From assembly GCA_050176585.1 (NCBI GenBank), contig JBFXHX010000001.1, positions 186,001 through 250,000 of the forward strand: a DNA stretch of 64,000 nt, read 5' to 3'. Of the stretch, positions 8,323 to 17,236 are shown in pieces. This DNA comes from CAYYWP01 sp050176585. GTDB taxonomy: Bacteria; Desulfobacterota; Binatia; HRBIN30; CADEER01. Position 1 is the stretch's first letter. Each line of letters opens with the position of its first letter. Position numbers and translations under genes: made by a program. The notes under the pieces are model-generated. The model worked only from the letters and a program-made list of their open reading frames with translations. It did no database searches and was not told the origin of the DNA.

Positions 8323-9981
8323 ATGCCGACCGATCTGAAGCGCACCAAGTTCATTTTCGTCACCGGCGGCGTCGTGTCGTCGCTCGGCAAGGGACTCGCA
8401 TCGGCATCGCTCGGCACGCTGCTCGAGAGCCGCGGGTTGAAGGTGTCCATCCTCAAGATGGATCCGTATATCAACGTCGACCCGGGGACGATGAGCCCGT
8501 TCCAGCACGGCGAGGTGTTCGTCACCGACGACGGGGCGGAGACCGATCTCGACCTCGGCCACTACGAGCGATTCTTGTCGGTGCGCATGAGCCAGAAGAA
8601 CAACTTCACCACCGGGCAGGTGTACGATGCCGTGATCAGCCGTGAACGGCGCGGCGACTACCTCGGCGGGACGGTGCAGGTCATTCCGCACATCACCGAC
8701 GAGATCAAAGGCCGCATTCTGGCCGCCGCCGAGGGGTACGACGTGCTGATCGGCGAGGTCGGCGGCACCGTCGGCGACATCGAAAGCCTGCCCTTTCTCG
8801 AGGCGATCCGGCAGTTCCGCTGGGACCGCGGGCGCGAGAACGTGTTGTACGTCCACCTGACGCTGGTGCCGTACATCGCGGCGGCGGGAGAGGTGAAGAC
8901 GAAGCCGACCCAGCACAGCGTGAAGGAGCTGACCGGCCTCGGCATTCAGCCCGATCTGCTGCTCTGCCGCACCGAGCGCGCGCTCGAGCCCAAGATCAAG
9001 GCGAAGATCGCCCACTTCTGCAACGTCGACGAAAACGCGGTGATCACGGCGCGCGATGTGGACTGCATCTACGATGTGCCGCTGCTGCTCCACGAAGAGG
9101 GATTGGACGAGCGCCTCGTCGAGAAGCTGAACATGTGGACCGGTGCGCCGAACCTGCAGAAGTGGCAGAAGTGCGTGCAAACGGCCAAAGCGGCGCGCGA
9201 AACGGTGCGGGTCGCGGTCGTCGGCAAGTACGTCGACTTGACCGATTCCTACAAGAGCCTGAACGAGGCGCTCGCGCACGGTGGCTTCGCCAACGAATGC
9301 CGGGTCGAGCTCGGGTTCGTGGACTCCGAGAAGATCGTGACCGAGGGGCTCCCCGAGGCGCTCACCACTGCGGACGCGGTGCTGGTGCCCATGGGCTTCG
9401 GCCCGCGCGGCACGGAGGGCAAGATCGAGGCGGTGCGGTTTGCGCGCGAGGAGCGCGTGCCGTTCTTCGGCATCTGCTTCGGGATGCAGATGGCGGTGAT
9501 CGAGTACGCGCGCAACGTGTGCGGGCTCGAGAACGCCAACTCCACCGAGGTCGACGAGCGCACGCCGCATCCCATCATCCATCTCATGCACGATCAGCAC
9601 ATGGTCACGCGCAAGGGCGGTACGATGCGGCTCGGCGCCTACCCCTGCGTGCTCGCCGAGCATTCGCTCGCTGCGCGCGTGTACGGCAAGCGCAAGATCA
9701 GCGAACGCCACCGGCATCGCTACGAGTTCAACAATGCGTACCGCGAACAGCTCTCGCGCGCCGGGTTGATCCTGAGCGGGCTGTCGCCAGATGAATCGCT
9801 GGTCGAGATCGTCGAGCTCGCCGATCACCCGTGGTTCCTGGGTTGCCAGTTCCATCCGGAGTTCAAGTCGCGCCCATTCGACTGCCATCCGCTGTTCAAA
9901 GGATTCATCCGCGCGGCGCTGCACTACAAAATGGCGGTGCATCAGACGCCGCTATTGACCTCCGCGCGTGTCGTGCACTGA
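8323..9981 (+). CDS. pyrG: CTP synthase
   Basis: Converts UTP to CTP using ATP and glutamine. The 552 residues have the synthetase domain first (KFIFVTGGVVSSLGKGLASA; KMDPYINVDPGTMSP). The class I glutamine amidotransferase domain follows, with nucleophile C385 in FFGICFGMQMAVIEY and the His/Glu pair in FHPEFKSRP near the C-terminus. A strong GAGGGGGG ribosome site lies directly before the ATG. Its position between kdsB and kdsA is common in proteobacteria and fits CTP demand for CMP-KDO. Confidence 0.98.
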   Translation: MPTDLKRTKFIFVTGGVVSSLGKGLASASLGTLLESRGLKVSILKMDPYINVDPGTMSPFQHGEVFVTDDGAETDLDLGHYERFLSVRMSQKNNFTTGQVYDAVISRERRGDYLGGTVQVIPHITDEIKGRILAAAEGYDVLIGEVGGTVGDIESLPFLEAIRQFRWDRGRENVLYVHLTLVPYIAAAGEVKTKPTQHSVKELTGLGIQPDLLLCRTERALEPKIKAKIAHFCNVDENAVITARDVDCIYDVPLLLHEEGLDERLVEKLNMWTGAPNLQKWQKCVQTAKAARETVRVAVVGKYVDLTDSYKSLNEALAHGGFANECRVELGFVDSEKIVTEGLPEALTTADAVLVPMGFGPRGTEGKIEAVRFAREERVPFFGICFGMQMAVIEYARNVCGLENANSTEVDERTPHPIIHLMHDQHMVTRKGGTMRLGAYPCVLAEHSLAARVYGKRKISERHRHRYEFNNAYREQLSRAGLILSGLSPDESLVEIVELADHPWFLGCQFHPEFKSRPFDCHPLFKGFIRAALHYKMAVHQTPLLTSARVVH

Positions 9982-10074
9982 GCGGTGCGCCGCCAACCCT
10001 CCGGCCGCGCAGCGGTGTGCGCGGTCGGCGTGCAGCGGTGTTCATCCGCACGCATCTGTGGTTTGGTTGCGCCG

Positions 10075-10893
10075 ATGCGCCGCGAGGTGAGGATTGGCTC
10101 GGTGCTCGTCGGCGGCGATCAGCCGCTGGCGTTCATCGGGGGCACCTGCGTGATCGAGAGCCGCGACAGCGCGCTGCGCCATGCGGCCCGCATTCAGGCC
10201 ATTACGGCGCGGCTCGGGATGCCGTTCATCTACAAGTCCTCCTTCGACAAGGCGAACCGCACGTCACTCAGCTCGCCGCGTGGGCCCGGCCTCGCCGCGG
10301 GCTTGAAGATCCTGGCCGAGGTGAAACGAGAGGTCGGCGTGCCGGTGGTCACCGATGTGCACGAGGCCAGTCAGGCGGCGGCGGTCGCGGAGGTGGCGGA
10401 CTTGCTGCAGACCCCGGCCTTTCTTTGCCGGCAGACGGATTTCCTCCTGGCGGTCGCGCGGGCGGGCAAACCGGTCAACATCAAGAAAGGGCAGTTCCTC
10501 GCGCCCTGGGATGTCGGGCCGCTGCTGGAGAAGGTGGCGTCGACTGGCAACCGGGATCTGCTCATCACGGAGCGCGGCGCGTCTTTCGGCTACAACAATC
10601 TGGTCGCCGACATGCGCAGCCTCGCCGTCATGAGTACGTTCGGCTACCCGCTCGTGTACGACGCCGGCCACAGCGTGCAACTGCCCGGCGGGCAGGGCGC
10701 CGCGTCCGGCGGCCAACGCGAGTTCATCCGGCCGTTGGCGCGCGGCGCGGTGGCCGTCGGCGTCGACGCGGTGTTCCTCGAGACCCACGAAGATCCCGAC
10801 CGCGCGCTGAGCGACGGGCCCAACTCCTACCCGCTAGCGGCCCTGCCGGAGCTGCTCGAGGAACTCGTGCGGATCGATGCCGCTGCCGCGTAA
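10075..10893 (+). CDS. kdsA: KDO-8-phosphate synthase, metal-dependent type
   Basis: Condenses phosphoenolpyruvate with arabinose 5-phosphate to KDO 8-phosphate. The 272-residue TIM barrel has KSSFDKANRTS, QTDFLLAVARAGKPVNIKKGQF and LVYDAGHSVQLPGGQG, all family signatures. In GGTCVIES, C25 stands where Aquifex-type enzymes have the metal-binding Cys and E. coli KdsA has Asn, so this should be a metal-dependent enzyme. The start at 10075 gives the normal N-terminus; the 30 extra in-frame codons back to 9985 look spurious. Its 3' end overlaps kdsD by 17 bp. Confidence 0.96.
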   Translation: MRREVRIGSVLVGGDQPLAFIGGTCVIESRDSALRHAARIQAITARLGMPFIYKSSFDKANRTSLSSPRGPGLAAGLKILAEVKREVGVPVVTDVHEASQAAAVAEVADLLQTPAFLCRQTDFLLAVARAGKPVNIKKGQFLAPWDVGPLLEKVASTGNRDLLITERGASFGYNNLVADMRSLAVMSTFGYPLVYDAGHSVQLPGGQGAASGGQREFIRPLARGAVAVGVDAVFLETHEDPDRALSDGPNSYPLAALPELLEELVRIDAAAA

Positions 10894-11893
10894 AGCGAAT
10901 CGCGCGCCGCGCGCCCGCCGGCCCGCGGACAGCGAGGCGCTGAAGCGGGCGCGCCGGGTGCTCGCGATCGAGATCGCCGCGCTCGAAGTGGTGCGCGAGC
11001 GGCTCGACGAGCGGCTGGACCGCGCGGTAGCGCTGCTCGCCGGCTGCCGCGGCAAGGTCGTCGTCACCGGTATCGGCAAATCGGGCCTGATCTGCCGAAA
11101 GATCGCCGCGACGCTCGCCAGCACCGGGACGCCCGCGGCCTTCCTGCACGCCGGCGAGGCCGTGCACGGCGACTTCGGCGTCGTCGGCAAGGACGACGTC
11201 GTGCTGGCGATCTCGTACAGCGGTGAAGTGGACGAAGTGGTGCGGCTGATCCCGCTGTTCAAACGGCACGATCTGCCCCTGATCGCGATTACCGGCGCGG
11301 TGAACTCCTCGCTCGCGCGCGCGGCCGACGTGATCCTGGATGCCAGCGTGCCCGAAGAGGCCTGCCCGTTGGGCCTCGCACCGACGGCCAGCACGACGGC
11401 GGCGCTGGCGCTCGGGGATGCGTTGGCGGTCGCGTTGCTCGAGCGGAATGGATTCACGGAAACCGATTTCGGCGCGCTGCATCCCGCCGGCAGCCTCGGC
11501 CGCCGGCTGCTCAAGGTCAGTGACCTGATGCACAGCGGGGAAGCCGTTCCGCTGGTGCAGGCCGATGCCGCCCTGGCGGATACCGTGGCGGAGATCTCGC
11601 GGAAGCGGCTCGGCGTGGCGGGGGTGATCGATGCGCAGGGCGATCTGATCGGCGTGATCACGGATGGCGACTTGCGCCGGGGCTTGAGCCGCGCCACCGA
11701 TATCCAGCGCCTCCGGGCGGCGGAGTTGATGACCTCCGACCCGAAAGTCATTCCGGGCGATGCGCTCGCCGCGCGCGCGCTGGCGGAGATGGAGCGGCAC
11801 AGCATCACCTCGTTGTTCGTGCTGGCCGAGGAGTCGCGGCATCCGCGGGGCATCATCCACTTGCACGACATTCTGAAAGCGGGCGTAACGTAG
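10877..11893 (+). CDS. kdsD: Arabinose-5-phosphate isomerase (KdsD/KpsF)
   Basis: Makes arabinose 5-phosphate from ribulose 5-phosphate, the substrate of KdsA. The 338 residues have an N-terminal SIS domain (GKVVVTGIGKSGLICRKIAATLASTGTPA; ISYSGEVDEV; CPLGLAPTASTTAAL) and two C-terminal CBS domains (from about residue 215). It overlaps kdsA by 17 bp and is followed after 2 bp by an LpxL-type gene. No kdsC (KDO-8-P phosphatase) or lpt transport genes follow, although they often do in this gene order. Confidence 0.96.
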   Translation: MPLPRKANRAPRARRPADSEALKRARRVLAIEIAALEVVRERLDERLDRAVALLAGCRGKVVVTGIGKSGLICRKIAATLASTGTPAAFLHAGEAVHGDFGVVGKDDVVLAISYSGEVDEVVRLIPLFKRHDLPLIAITGAVNSSLARAADVILDASVPEEACPLGLAPTASTTAALALGDALAVALLERNGFTETDFGALHPAGSLGRRLLKVSDLMHSGEAVPLVQADAALADTVAEISRKRLGVAGVIDAQGDLIGVITDGDLRRGLSRATDIQRLRAAELMTSDPKVIPGDALAARALAEMERHSITSLFVLAEESRHPRGIIHLHDILKAGVT

Positions 11894-11895
11894 GC

Positions 11896-12975
11896 GTGCC
11901 CTCAGACACCGACCGAAGCTCGCGCGGCGCGGAGTTCATCGACGCCGCGGCGCCGGCTGCAGCTCCCGCGAACCGCTCCGCCCCAACCGCCGCGCGATTC
12001 CAGCCGCGCATGACGTTGCGGCGCAAGCTCCGCCGGAAGGTGCGCCGTTTCCTCCGCAGGCGCAAGGACGCGTTGGTCTACTATCTGGCTCGCGTGGCCG
12101 TCTGGGTGCCGCGCCAAATGGAGCTGGACACGGCGCTCCGCATGGCCGATCGGGTCGGCGACGTCGCCTACATCGCGCTGCGCGGAACGCGGCGGTTAGC
12201 GCTCGAGCATCTCGACATCGCGTTCGGCGACCAGAAGCCGCGCGACGAGAAACTGCGCATCGTGCGCGGCTGCATGCGCAACATCGCACGCTGTGTGGTG
12301 GAGGACGCCAAGATCGCCGAAATCCGCGCGCGATTCGCGGATTATGCCGAGGTGCAGGGATGGGAGAACTGGGAGGCGATCAAAGAGGCGACTGGAACGG
12401 GGGCGATCGTCGTCACCGGGCATATCGGGAATTGGGAGCTGTTGGCAGCGTACTTCGCCGGGCGCGGAGTGCCGATCGGCGCCATCGCGCGGCGCCTGAA
12501 CGATCCCCGCTTGAATCAACTGCTGGTGGATTTTCGCCGCGCCAACGGCGTGCAGCCGATCCTGCGCGAAAGCCCCAATGCGAGCCGCGAAATGCTCAGC
12601 ATCCTGCGCCAGAGCGGGTTGCTCGCCATGCTGATCGATCAGGATCTGAAGACCCCGTCGATCTCCGTCCCGTTCTTCGGCCGTAGCGCCCGCACCCCGT
12701 TGGCAGCCGCCGCGCTCGCCGTGCGGAAGGAGATTCCGGTGATCCCCGCGTTCGCCCAGCGCCGGCCCGGCGGGGGCCATCGCTTCATCATCATGCCGGC
12801 GCTGTACCCACCGGCCGGGGCCGATCGCGCTACCGCGGTCGTGGCGCTGACGGTGCGGATCAATGAGCTGTTCGAAGCGCACATTCGCGCCAACCCGACG
12901 GAGTGGGTGTGGTGGCATCGGCGCTGGCGGCGCCCACCGGTCCCCAACCTTGATCTCGACGCGGCGATTGGCTAA
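11896..12975 (+). CDS. LpxL/HtrB-family lipid A acyltransferase (first copy)
   Basis: 359-residue membrane-bound acyltransferase predicted to add a secondary acyl chain to KDO2-lipid A at the inner membrane. The HxxxxE catalytic pair is H176 and E181 (VVTGHIGNWELLA). Other LpxL features are MLIDQDLKTPSISVPFFGR and the C-terminal NPTEWVWWHRRWRRP. It starts with GTG two bases after kdsD. A later ATG at 12010 (MTLRRKLRRKVRRF) is a credible alternative that removes 38 low-complexity residues. Placement in a KDO operon supports the lipid A role. The acyl chain and position (LpxL versus LpxM type) cannot be told. Confidence 0.9.
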   Translation: MPSDTDRSSRGAEFIDAAAPAAAPANRSAPTAARFQPRMTLRRKLRRKVRRFLRRRKDALVYYLARVAVWVPRQMELDTALRMADRVGDVAYIALRGTRRLALEHLDIAFGDQKPRDEKLRIVRGCMRNIARCVVEDAKIAEIRARFADYAEVQGWENWEAIKEATGTGAIVVTGHIGNWELLAAYFAGRGVPIGAIARRLNDPRLNQLLVDFRRANGVQPILRESPNASREMLSILRQSGLLAMLIDQDLKTPSISVPFFGRSARTPLAAAALAVRKEIPVIPAFAQRRPGGGHRFIIMPALYPPAGADRATAVVALTVRINELFEAHIRANPTEWVWWHRRWRRPPVPNLDLDAAIG

Positions 12976-13011
12976 CCGGGTTCTGTTCCGAGTTGCTGAG
13001 GAACGCCGCAC

Positions 13012-13566
13012 ATGCCCGCACCAGATCCGCGTATGATCGAACTGCTCAGCTACTACCGCGAGGCGGAGCTGCACGGCGCTTCGCTGCTGTTGCGGTTGGT
13101 CAAGCTGATCGACGACCCCGAGGCGCAGATCAAGCTCGCGCTGCACATCCACGAGGAGACGCGGCACGCGTGGCTGTGGACCAAGCGCATCCACGACCTC
13201 GGCGGCGCGCCGGTACAGGTCACCGACGGATACCAGACCCGCATCGGCTTGCGGACCGTTCCGAGATCGCTCATCGAGCTGCTCGCCCTGACGCTGGTCG
13301 TAGAGGAGCGCTCGTTCACCCGCTACAAGGAACACGCGGGGCGCCCGGACGTCGACGAAGCGACGCTCGCCATCCTCAAGGACGTGTCGTCCGATGAAAA
13401 ATGGCATATGTCCTGGATTCGGCAGAAGCTGTTTGCACTGGCTCGGGCTGAAGGCGACGAGTCGAAAGCCCAGGCCGCGATCGACAAGTACGCGCGCATC
13501 GACCGCGAGGTATACGGCGAGCTGAAGGCGAAGGAAGTGGCGGCGTTCGGCGATGCCGTTGCCTGA
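13012..13566 (+). CDS. Ferritin-like di-iron domain protein
   Basis: 184-residue all-helical protein, function unknown. It carries the ferritin-like four-helix iron-site pattern: E17 or E19 (YREAELHG), E49xxH52 (EETRHAW), E98 or E99 (VVEERSFTRY) and E129xxH132 (SDEKWHMSW). Distant members of this superfamily include the tRNA hydroxylase MiaE and other oxygen-using enzymes, so an oxidase or hydroxylase is as likely as iron storage. It lies between two LpxL-type acyltransferases, 36 bp after one and 20 bp before the other. A lipid-modifying role is a tempting but unproven guess. Confidence 0.78.
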   Translation: MPAPDPRMIELLSYYREAELHGASLLLRLVKLIDDPEAQIKLALHIHEETRHAWLWTKRIHDLGGAPVQVTDGYQTRIGLRTVPRSLIELLALTLVVEERSFTRYKEHAGRPDVDEATLAILKDVSSDEKWHMSWIRQKLFALARAEGDESKAQAAIDKYARIDREVYGELKAKEVAAFGDAVA

Positions 13567-13586
13567 CCGCGCCCACCGCTAGCCAC

Positions 13587-14606
13587 GTGGACGTCGCCGC
13601 GGACTCCGCCCCCCGGCGTGACGGCGATCGCGGTCCGGAGGCCGAAGGAAAGCCCACCGCCACCGACTGGCTCGAGTACGCGGTGCTGCGCACCGCGGTC
13701 GGGTTCTTCGGTTTGTTGCCGCGCGGCTGCGCGCTCCGCGCAGGCGCCTTCCTCGGTGAGCTGTTCTACGTTTTGCACCGGCGCGGCCGCGCGATCGGCC
13801 TGCGCAACCTGGCGATTGCCTTTCCCAACCGCGGCCCGGCAGAGCATCGCGCGATTCTGCGCGCTTCGGCGCGGAACCTCGGCCGCCTCGGCGCGGAGAT
13901 TTGCCACCTACCCGCGCTGACACCGGAGACCGTGCGCCGATTCGTGGCGCCCGCCGATTCGGCCGCGTGGCATGCCGCGCTCGATAGAGCCGCGCGAACT
14001 GGCGGCGTCATCCTGACCGCCCACCTCGGCAACTGGGAGCTGCTCGCCTACGTACACGGACTCCTCGGTTATCCCATCACACTGGTCCACCGCCCTATGC
14101 GCAATGCGCTGGTCGATGCCTACATCACGCAGATGCGCGCAGCGGCGGGGACGGTGTCGTTGTCGAAGAAAAACGCCGCCAAGGCGGCGTTGTACGCCTT
14201 GCGCAGACGGCAGCTACTGGCAATTCCAGCGGACCAGAACCAGACGCGCCGTTACGGCGTGTTCGTCGATTTCTTCGGCCTGCCCGCGTGTACGACCGCG
14301 GGCCCGTCGCGCATGGCCATGCTGAGCGGAACCCCCCTGCTACCGGTGTTCCTCGTGCGGGACGGCGAGAGCGATCAGCACCGGATACTCGTGCTGCCGG
14401 ATATCGAGCTCGTGCATACCGGCGACCGCGAAGCCGACGTGCTCACGAACACGCAGCGCTGCACGGCGGTGATCGAGGACATGCTGCGCCGCTACCCGGA
14501 GCAGTGGATCTGGTTCCACAAACGCTGGAACACGCGTCCACGCGGCGAGCCGCGCGTGTATCCGGTGAGAAGGTCCAACGCGAAGTCGCCAGGCATTCTA
14601 CCTTAG
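13587..14606 (+). CDS. LpxL/HtrB-family lipid A acyltransferase (second copy)
   Basis: 339-residue paralogue of the gene at 11896. It has the H146 and E151 catalytic pair (LTAHLGNWELLAYVHG), an N-terminal hydrophobic segment (VGFFGLLPRGCALRAGAFLG) and RYPEQWIWFHKRWNTRP near the end. GTG start. The two copies differ clearly in sequence, so they probably transfer different chains or act on different positions, as LpxL and LpxM do in E. coli. It closes the operon; a copy of the dispersed CTTCGCG repeat starts right after its stop codon. Confidence 0.88.
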   Translation: MDVAADSAPRRDGDRGPEAEGKPTATDWLEYAVLRTAVGFFGLLPRGCALRAGAFLGELFYVLHRRGRAIGLRNLAIAFPNRGPAEHRAILRASARNLGRLGAEICHLPALTPETVRRFVAPADSAAWHAALDRAARTGGVILTAHLGNWELLAYVHGLLGYPITLVHRPMRNALVDAYITQMRAAAGTVSLSKKNAAKAALYALRRRQLLAIPADQNQTRRYGVFVDFFGLPACTTAGPSRMAMLSGTPLLPVFLVRDGESDQHRILVLPDIELVHTGDREADVLTNTQRCTAVIEDMLRRYPEQWIWFHKRWNTRPRGEPRVYPVRRSNAKSPGILP

Positions 14607-14628
14607 CGTCTTCGCGCCTTCGCGTTTG
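14607..14628. repeat. Dispersed intergenic repeat, copy A (half unit)
   Basis: CTTCGCGCCTTCGCGTTT directly after the stop codon of the second acyltransferase. It matches the right arm of the copies at 62.4 and 52.3 kb. Only this arm is recognisable here. It might also work as part of a 3' end signal. Confidence 0.55.
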
Positions 14629-14661
14629 ACGCAGCGAGGGCGCAGCGCCGCGGCGTGCCCG

Positions 14662-15873
14662 TTACGCGGCGGCAGCGCACTCGTTCAGCGACTGCTCTAT
14701 CGCCGACAGCGCTCGCTCGCTATCGCGATCGCTGATGATCAGCGGCGGCGCGAGGCGCACGACCGTGTCGCGGTGGAGTGTCCAGCCGAGAATGAGCCCG
14801 TGCGCCAGCGCAGCGCGGCAGAAGCGCTCGGTGTAGTCGGGCGCGGCGAACTCCAGCCCGATGAGCAGCCCGCGCCCGCGCACCTCGCGCAGCGCTGGCC
14901 CAACCGAGCGCGCCAGCCGCGCTTGCCACGCTTGGCCGAGGCGCGCGGCCCGCGCCGGAAGGTCCGCGCAAACCGCGAACTCGAGCGCCGCCAGTCCGGC
15001 GCTGCAGGAGAGCGGATGGCCCCCGAACGTGGTGACGTGTGCCAGGGCGGGGTCATGGGAGAGTGAGGACATCAGCTCTGGGCGTCCCACGAACGCGCCG
15101 AGCGGCAGACCTCCCCCCAGCGCCTTGGCCAGCAGCAAGAGATCCGGCGCCACACCCCAGTGCTGGCACGCGAACCACGTGCCGGTGCGGCCGAGCCCAG
15201 TCATCACCTCATCGAGCACGAGCAGCGCGCCGACCGCGTCGCAGCGCTCGCGGAGCGCGGGGAGGAATCGGGGGCGCGGCACCCGCACTCCGCCCTCGGC
15301 TTGGATCGGTTCGACCACGACCGCCGCCGTGCGCTCGTCGATGCGCGCGAGCGACTCCACATCGTCGAACGGCAGGAACTCGACGTCCGCCAGTAGTGGC
15401 TCGAAGGGAGAGCGGTAGGTCGGGTTGTCGCACAGCGACAGCGATCCGGTCGTGTCCCCATGATAGCCGCCCCGGAACGCGAACATGCGCCGGCGCCCCG
15501 TCACCTTGCGCGCCAGCTTGATCGCGCCTTCGACCGCTTCGGTGCCGCTGTTGGTGAAGTACGCGACGGAGCAGTCGCCGGGCGCGAGCTCCGCGAGGCG
15601 CCGCGCCAGCGCTACCTGTGGCTGGAGCACCGCCTCGCCGTATACCATCACGTGTAGATAGCGCTCGGCCTGGGCCTGTAGCGCCGCGACGACTTCGGGA
15701 TTGCAATGGCCGACCCCGGCGACGCCCATGCCAGAGAGTAGGTCGAGGTACTCGCGGCCCTCGACGTCCCAAATCGAAGCGCCTTCGGCGCGCGCGACGA
15801 CTATGCCGAGGGGCGCCGGCGACGTTTGGCAGACGTAGCGCACGAAGTCGCGCCGCAACTCCTCAGGGTGCAT
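14662..15873 (-). CDS. Class III PLP-dependent aminotransferase
   Basis: 403-residue fold-type I PLP enzyme. Family marks are TNSGTEAVEGAIKLAR, FRGGYHGDTTGSLSL, VVVEPIQAEGGVRVP, LLVLDEVMTGLGRTG (the Asp that contacts the PLP ring) and LLLLAKALGGGLPLGA with the Schiff-base Lys. Class III members act on omega-amino groups and on aldehyde or ketone acceptors. Its ATG lies 11 bp inside the end of the LuxC-like gene, so the two are coupled. The neighbours make a fatty aldehyde, so the acceptor may be a long-chain aldehyde and the product a fatty amine. That is inference; glutamate-1-semialdehyde, acetylornithine or GABA type activities are alternatives. Confidence 0.88.
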   Translation of the reverse strand: MHPEELRRDFVRYVCQTSPAPLGIVVARAEGASIWDVEGREYLDLLSGMGVAGVGHCNPEVVAALQAQAERYLHVMVYGEAVLQPQVALARRLAELAPGDCSVAYFTNSGTEAVEGAIKLARKVTGRRRMFAFRGGYHGDTTGSLSLCDNPTYRSPFEPLLADVEFLPFDDVESLARIDERTAAVVVEPIQAEGGVRVPRPRFLPALRERCDAVGALLVLDEVMTGLGRTGTWFACQHWGVAPDLLLLAKALGGGLPLGAFVGRPELMSSLSHDPALAHVTTFGGHPLSCSAGLAALEFAVCADLPARAARLGQAWQARLARSVGPALREVRGRGLLIGLEFAAPDYTERFCRAALAHGLILGWTLHRDTVVRLAPPLIISDRDSERALSAIEQSLNECAAAA

Positions 15874-17236
15874 CGGGCTCCTCGATCCATGCGCCGACTC
15901 GCGGTCGGCCGCCGGGCCGCCAGTCGAGCGGCGGTCGTTGCATCTCGCCGAGTCCCGCCACGCGGTGCACGCCCCAGGCGGAGAGCTGTTCTGCGCACCG
16001 CGGCCAACGCTCGGGAGGCGCGGCGAGGCCTGCGGCTTCGAGCCATGGCCGGATCGGGCCGAGCAAGGCGGCGAGATCCGTCCAGTGTTGGAGCGGGGCA
16101 ACGCTGAGCGTGCGGCCGAGCGGCGACGGCCGCAGCGCGGGCTCCGCGGTGACGCGCACCGTGCCGGCGGCTTCGTCCGGTAGCGCGAACAGGTGCGAGG
16201 GTTCGCCAGCGAACGCCGCCCACTCCGCCTCGTCACGGAATCTCCGGATCGCCAAGCGATCGCCCAATGCGAGGCGCCCAGGTGGGAGCTCGCGCGCCTG
16301 GGTCGCGAGTGCGCGGAAGACGCGCGCGCCGAAATCCATCGCGAGCTCGAAATCCCCTTCGACGAGGCAGAGCTGCGGCGAGAGACAGCCGCGCTGATCC
16401 CACACCGCGGTATCCAGCGCCAACCCACTCGCGGCGTGGTCTGCCGCGCTGAGATCGGCGGCGACGTCGCGGGTGATGACGGCGAAGCTCAGCCGGTCGC
16501 CGTAGCCGATCAGCCGGCCGCGAGCGCGCCGCGACAGGTCCGCGATGGCCTCGTCGCCGCCGGACGCGACCACCAGGTCGACTGAGGAGAGGACGACGTC
16601 CTCGCACGCGCGATCGCCGCCCGGCCAGTAACAGGCGGCGATGCACCGCCCGAGATGTTCATCCCGCTCCGCGATGCTCTCGGCAAACAACAGCGGAAAG
16701 AGGCGATCGCCCGCCGCGGCTTTCAGCAACGGCGCGGAGCCGATCGCGAGCGAGAGCGCGGCTGGAATGGCGGCCTGGGCGGGCAGGTTGCCGGGCAGCA
16801 CGTGCAGGATGATATCGGGCCCGCCGCACGTGCCGACCTCGGCCTCGAGTAGATGGCTGAGCGCCGGCGCCCGCAGCGGCGCGAGCATCGTCGGCAACGC
16901 ATGGCGGATCATCTCCGGCGAGAATCCGGTGGCGGCGGGCAGCGCAGCGAGGGCGCGCGCGAACCACGCGGAGTCGGGGCGCAGCCATGCGTCGATCACC
17001 ATCTCGATCGCGCCGAGCACGGCCTTCCGCGGCCGTGAGCGGAAAGCGCGCGTGGATCGGAGCTGCTCGATGATGCGCGCGAGCTCCGCGGGGGTCGTCG
17101 CCGAGCTTTCCGTCATCGCGGTGCTTTCGAACGACGACGGCGCGGCTGCGCCGCCCGCTGTGCTCGCTGGGGGGTCCAGCTCGTCCGCTGAAGCCGGCGA
17201 TGCGGGCACGACCGGTGCGGGACCGGTGCCGCGCAT
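15863..17236 (-). CDS. LuxC-like acyl-CoA/acyl-enzyme reductase
   Basis: 457-residue member of the LuxC family, which reduces an activated fatty acyl group to the aldehyde with NADPH. Visible are the nucleotide-binding region VLPGNLPAQAAIPAALSLAIG, the segment VDLVVASGGDEAIADL, and the probable nucleophile Cys in WDQRGCLSPQLCLVEGDFE. The ATG at 17236 overlaps the stop of the LuxE-like gene as TGATG, so it is preferred. An earlier ATG (17272) and a later one (17116, MTESSATTPAELAR) are possible, because the first ~50 residues are low complexity. No luciferase genes (luxAB) are present, so the aldehyde is not for light. Confidence 0.85.
   Translation of the reverse strand: MRGTGPAPVVPASPASADELDPPASTAGGAAAPSSFESTAMTESSATTPAELARIIEQLRSTRAFRSRPRKAVLGAIEMVIDAWLRPDSAWFARALAALPAATGFSPEMIRHALPTMLAPLRAPALSHLLEAEVGTCGGPDIILHVLPGNLPAQAAIPAALSLAIGSAPLLKAAAGDRLFPLLFAESIAERDEHLGRCIAACYWPGGDRACEDVVLSSVDLVVASGGDEAIADLSRRARGRLIGYGDRLSFAVITRDVAADLSAADHAASGLALDTAVWDQRGCLSPQLCLVEGDFELAMDFGARVFRALATQARELPPGRLALGDRLAIRRFRDEAEWAAFAGEPSHLFALPDEAAGTVRVTAEPALRPSPLGRTLSVAPLQHWTDLAALLGPIRPWLEAAGLAAPPERWPRCAEQLSAWGVHRVAGLGEMQRPPLDWRPGGRPRVGAWIEEPDAP

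Noticed and set aside
8227..9942. A 571-codon minus-strand open frame opposite pyrG
   Set aside because: It is the antisense image of the well-conserved CTP synthase and shows no domain.
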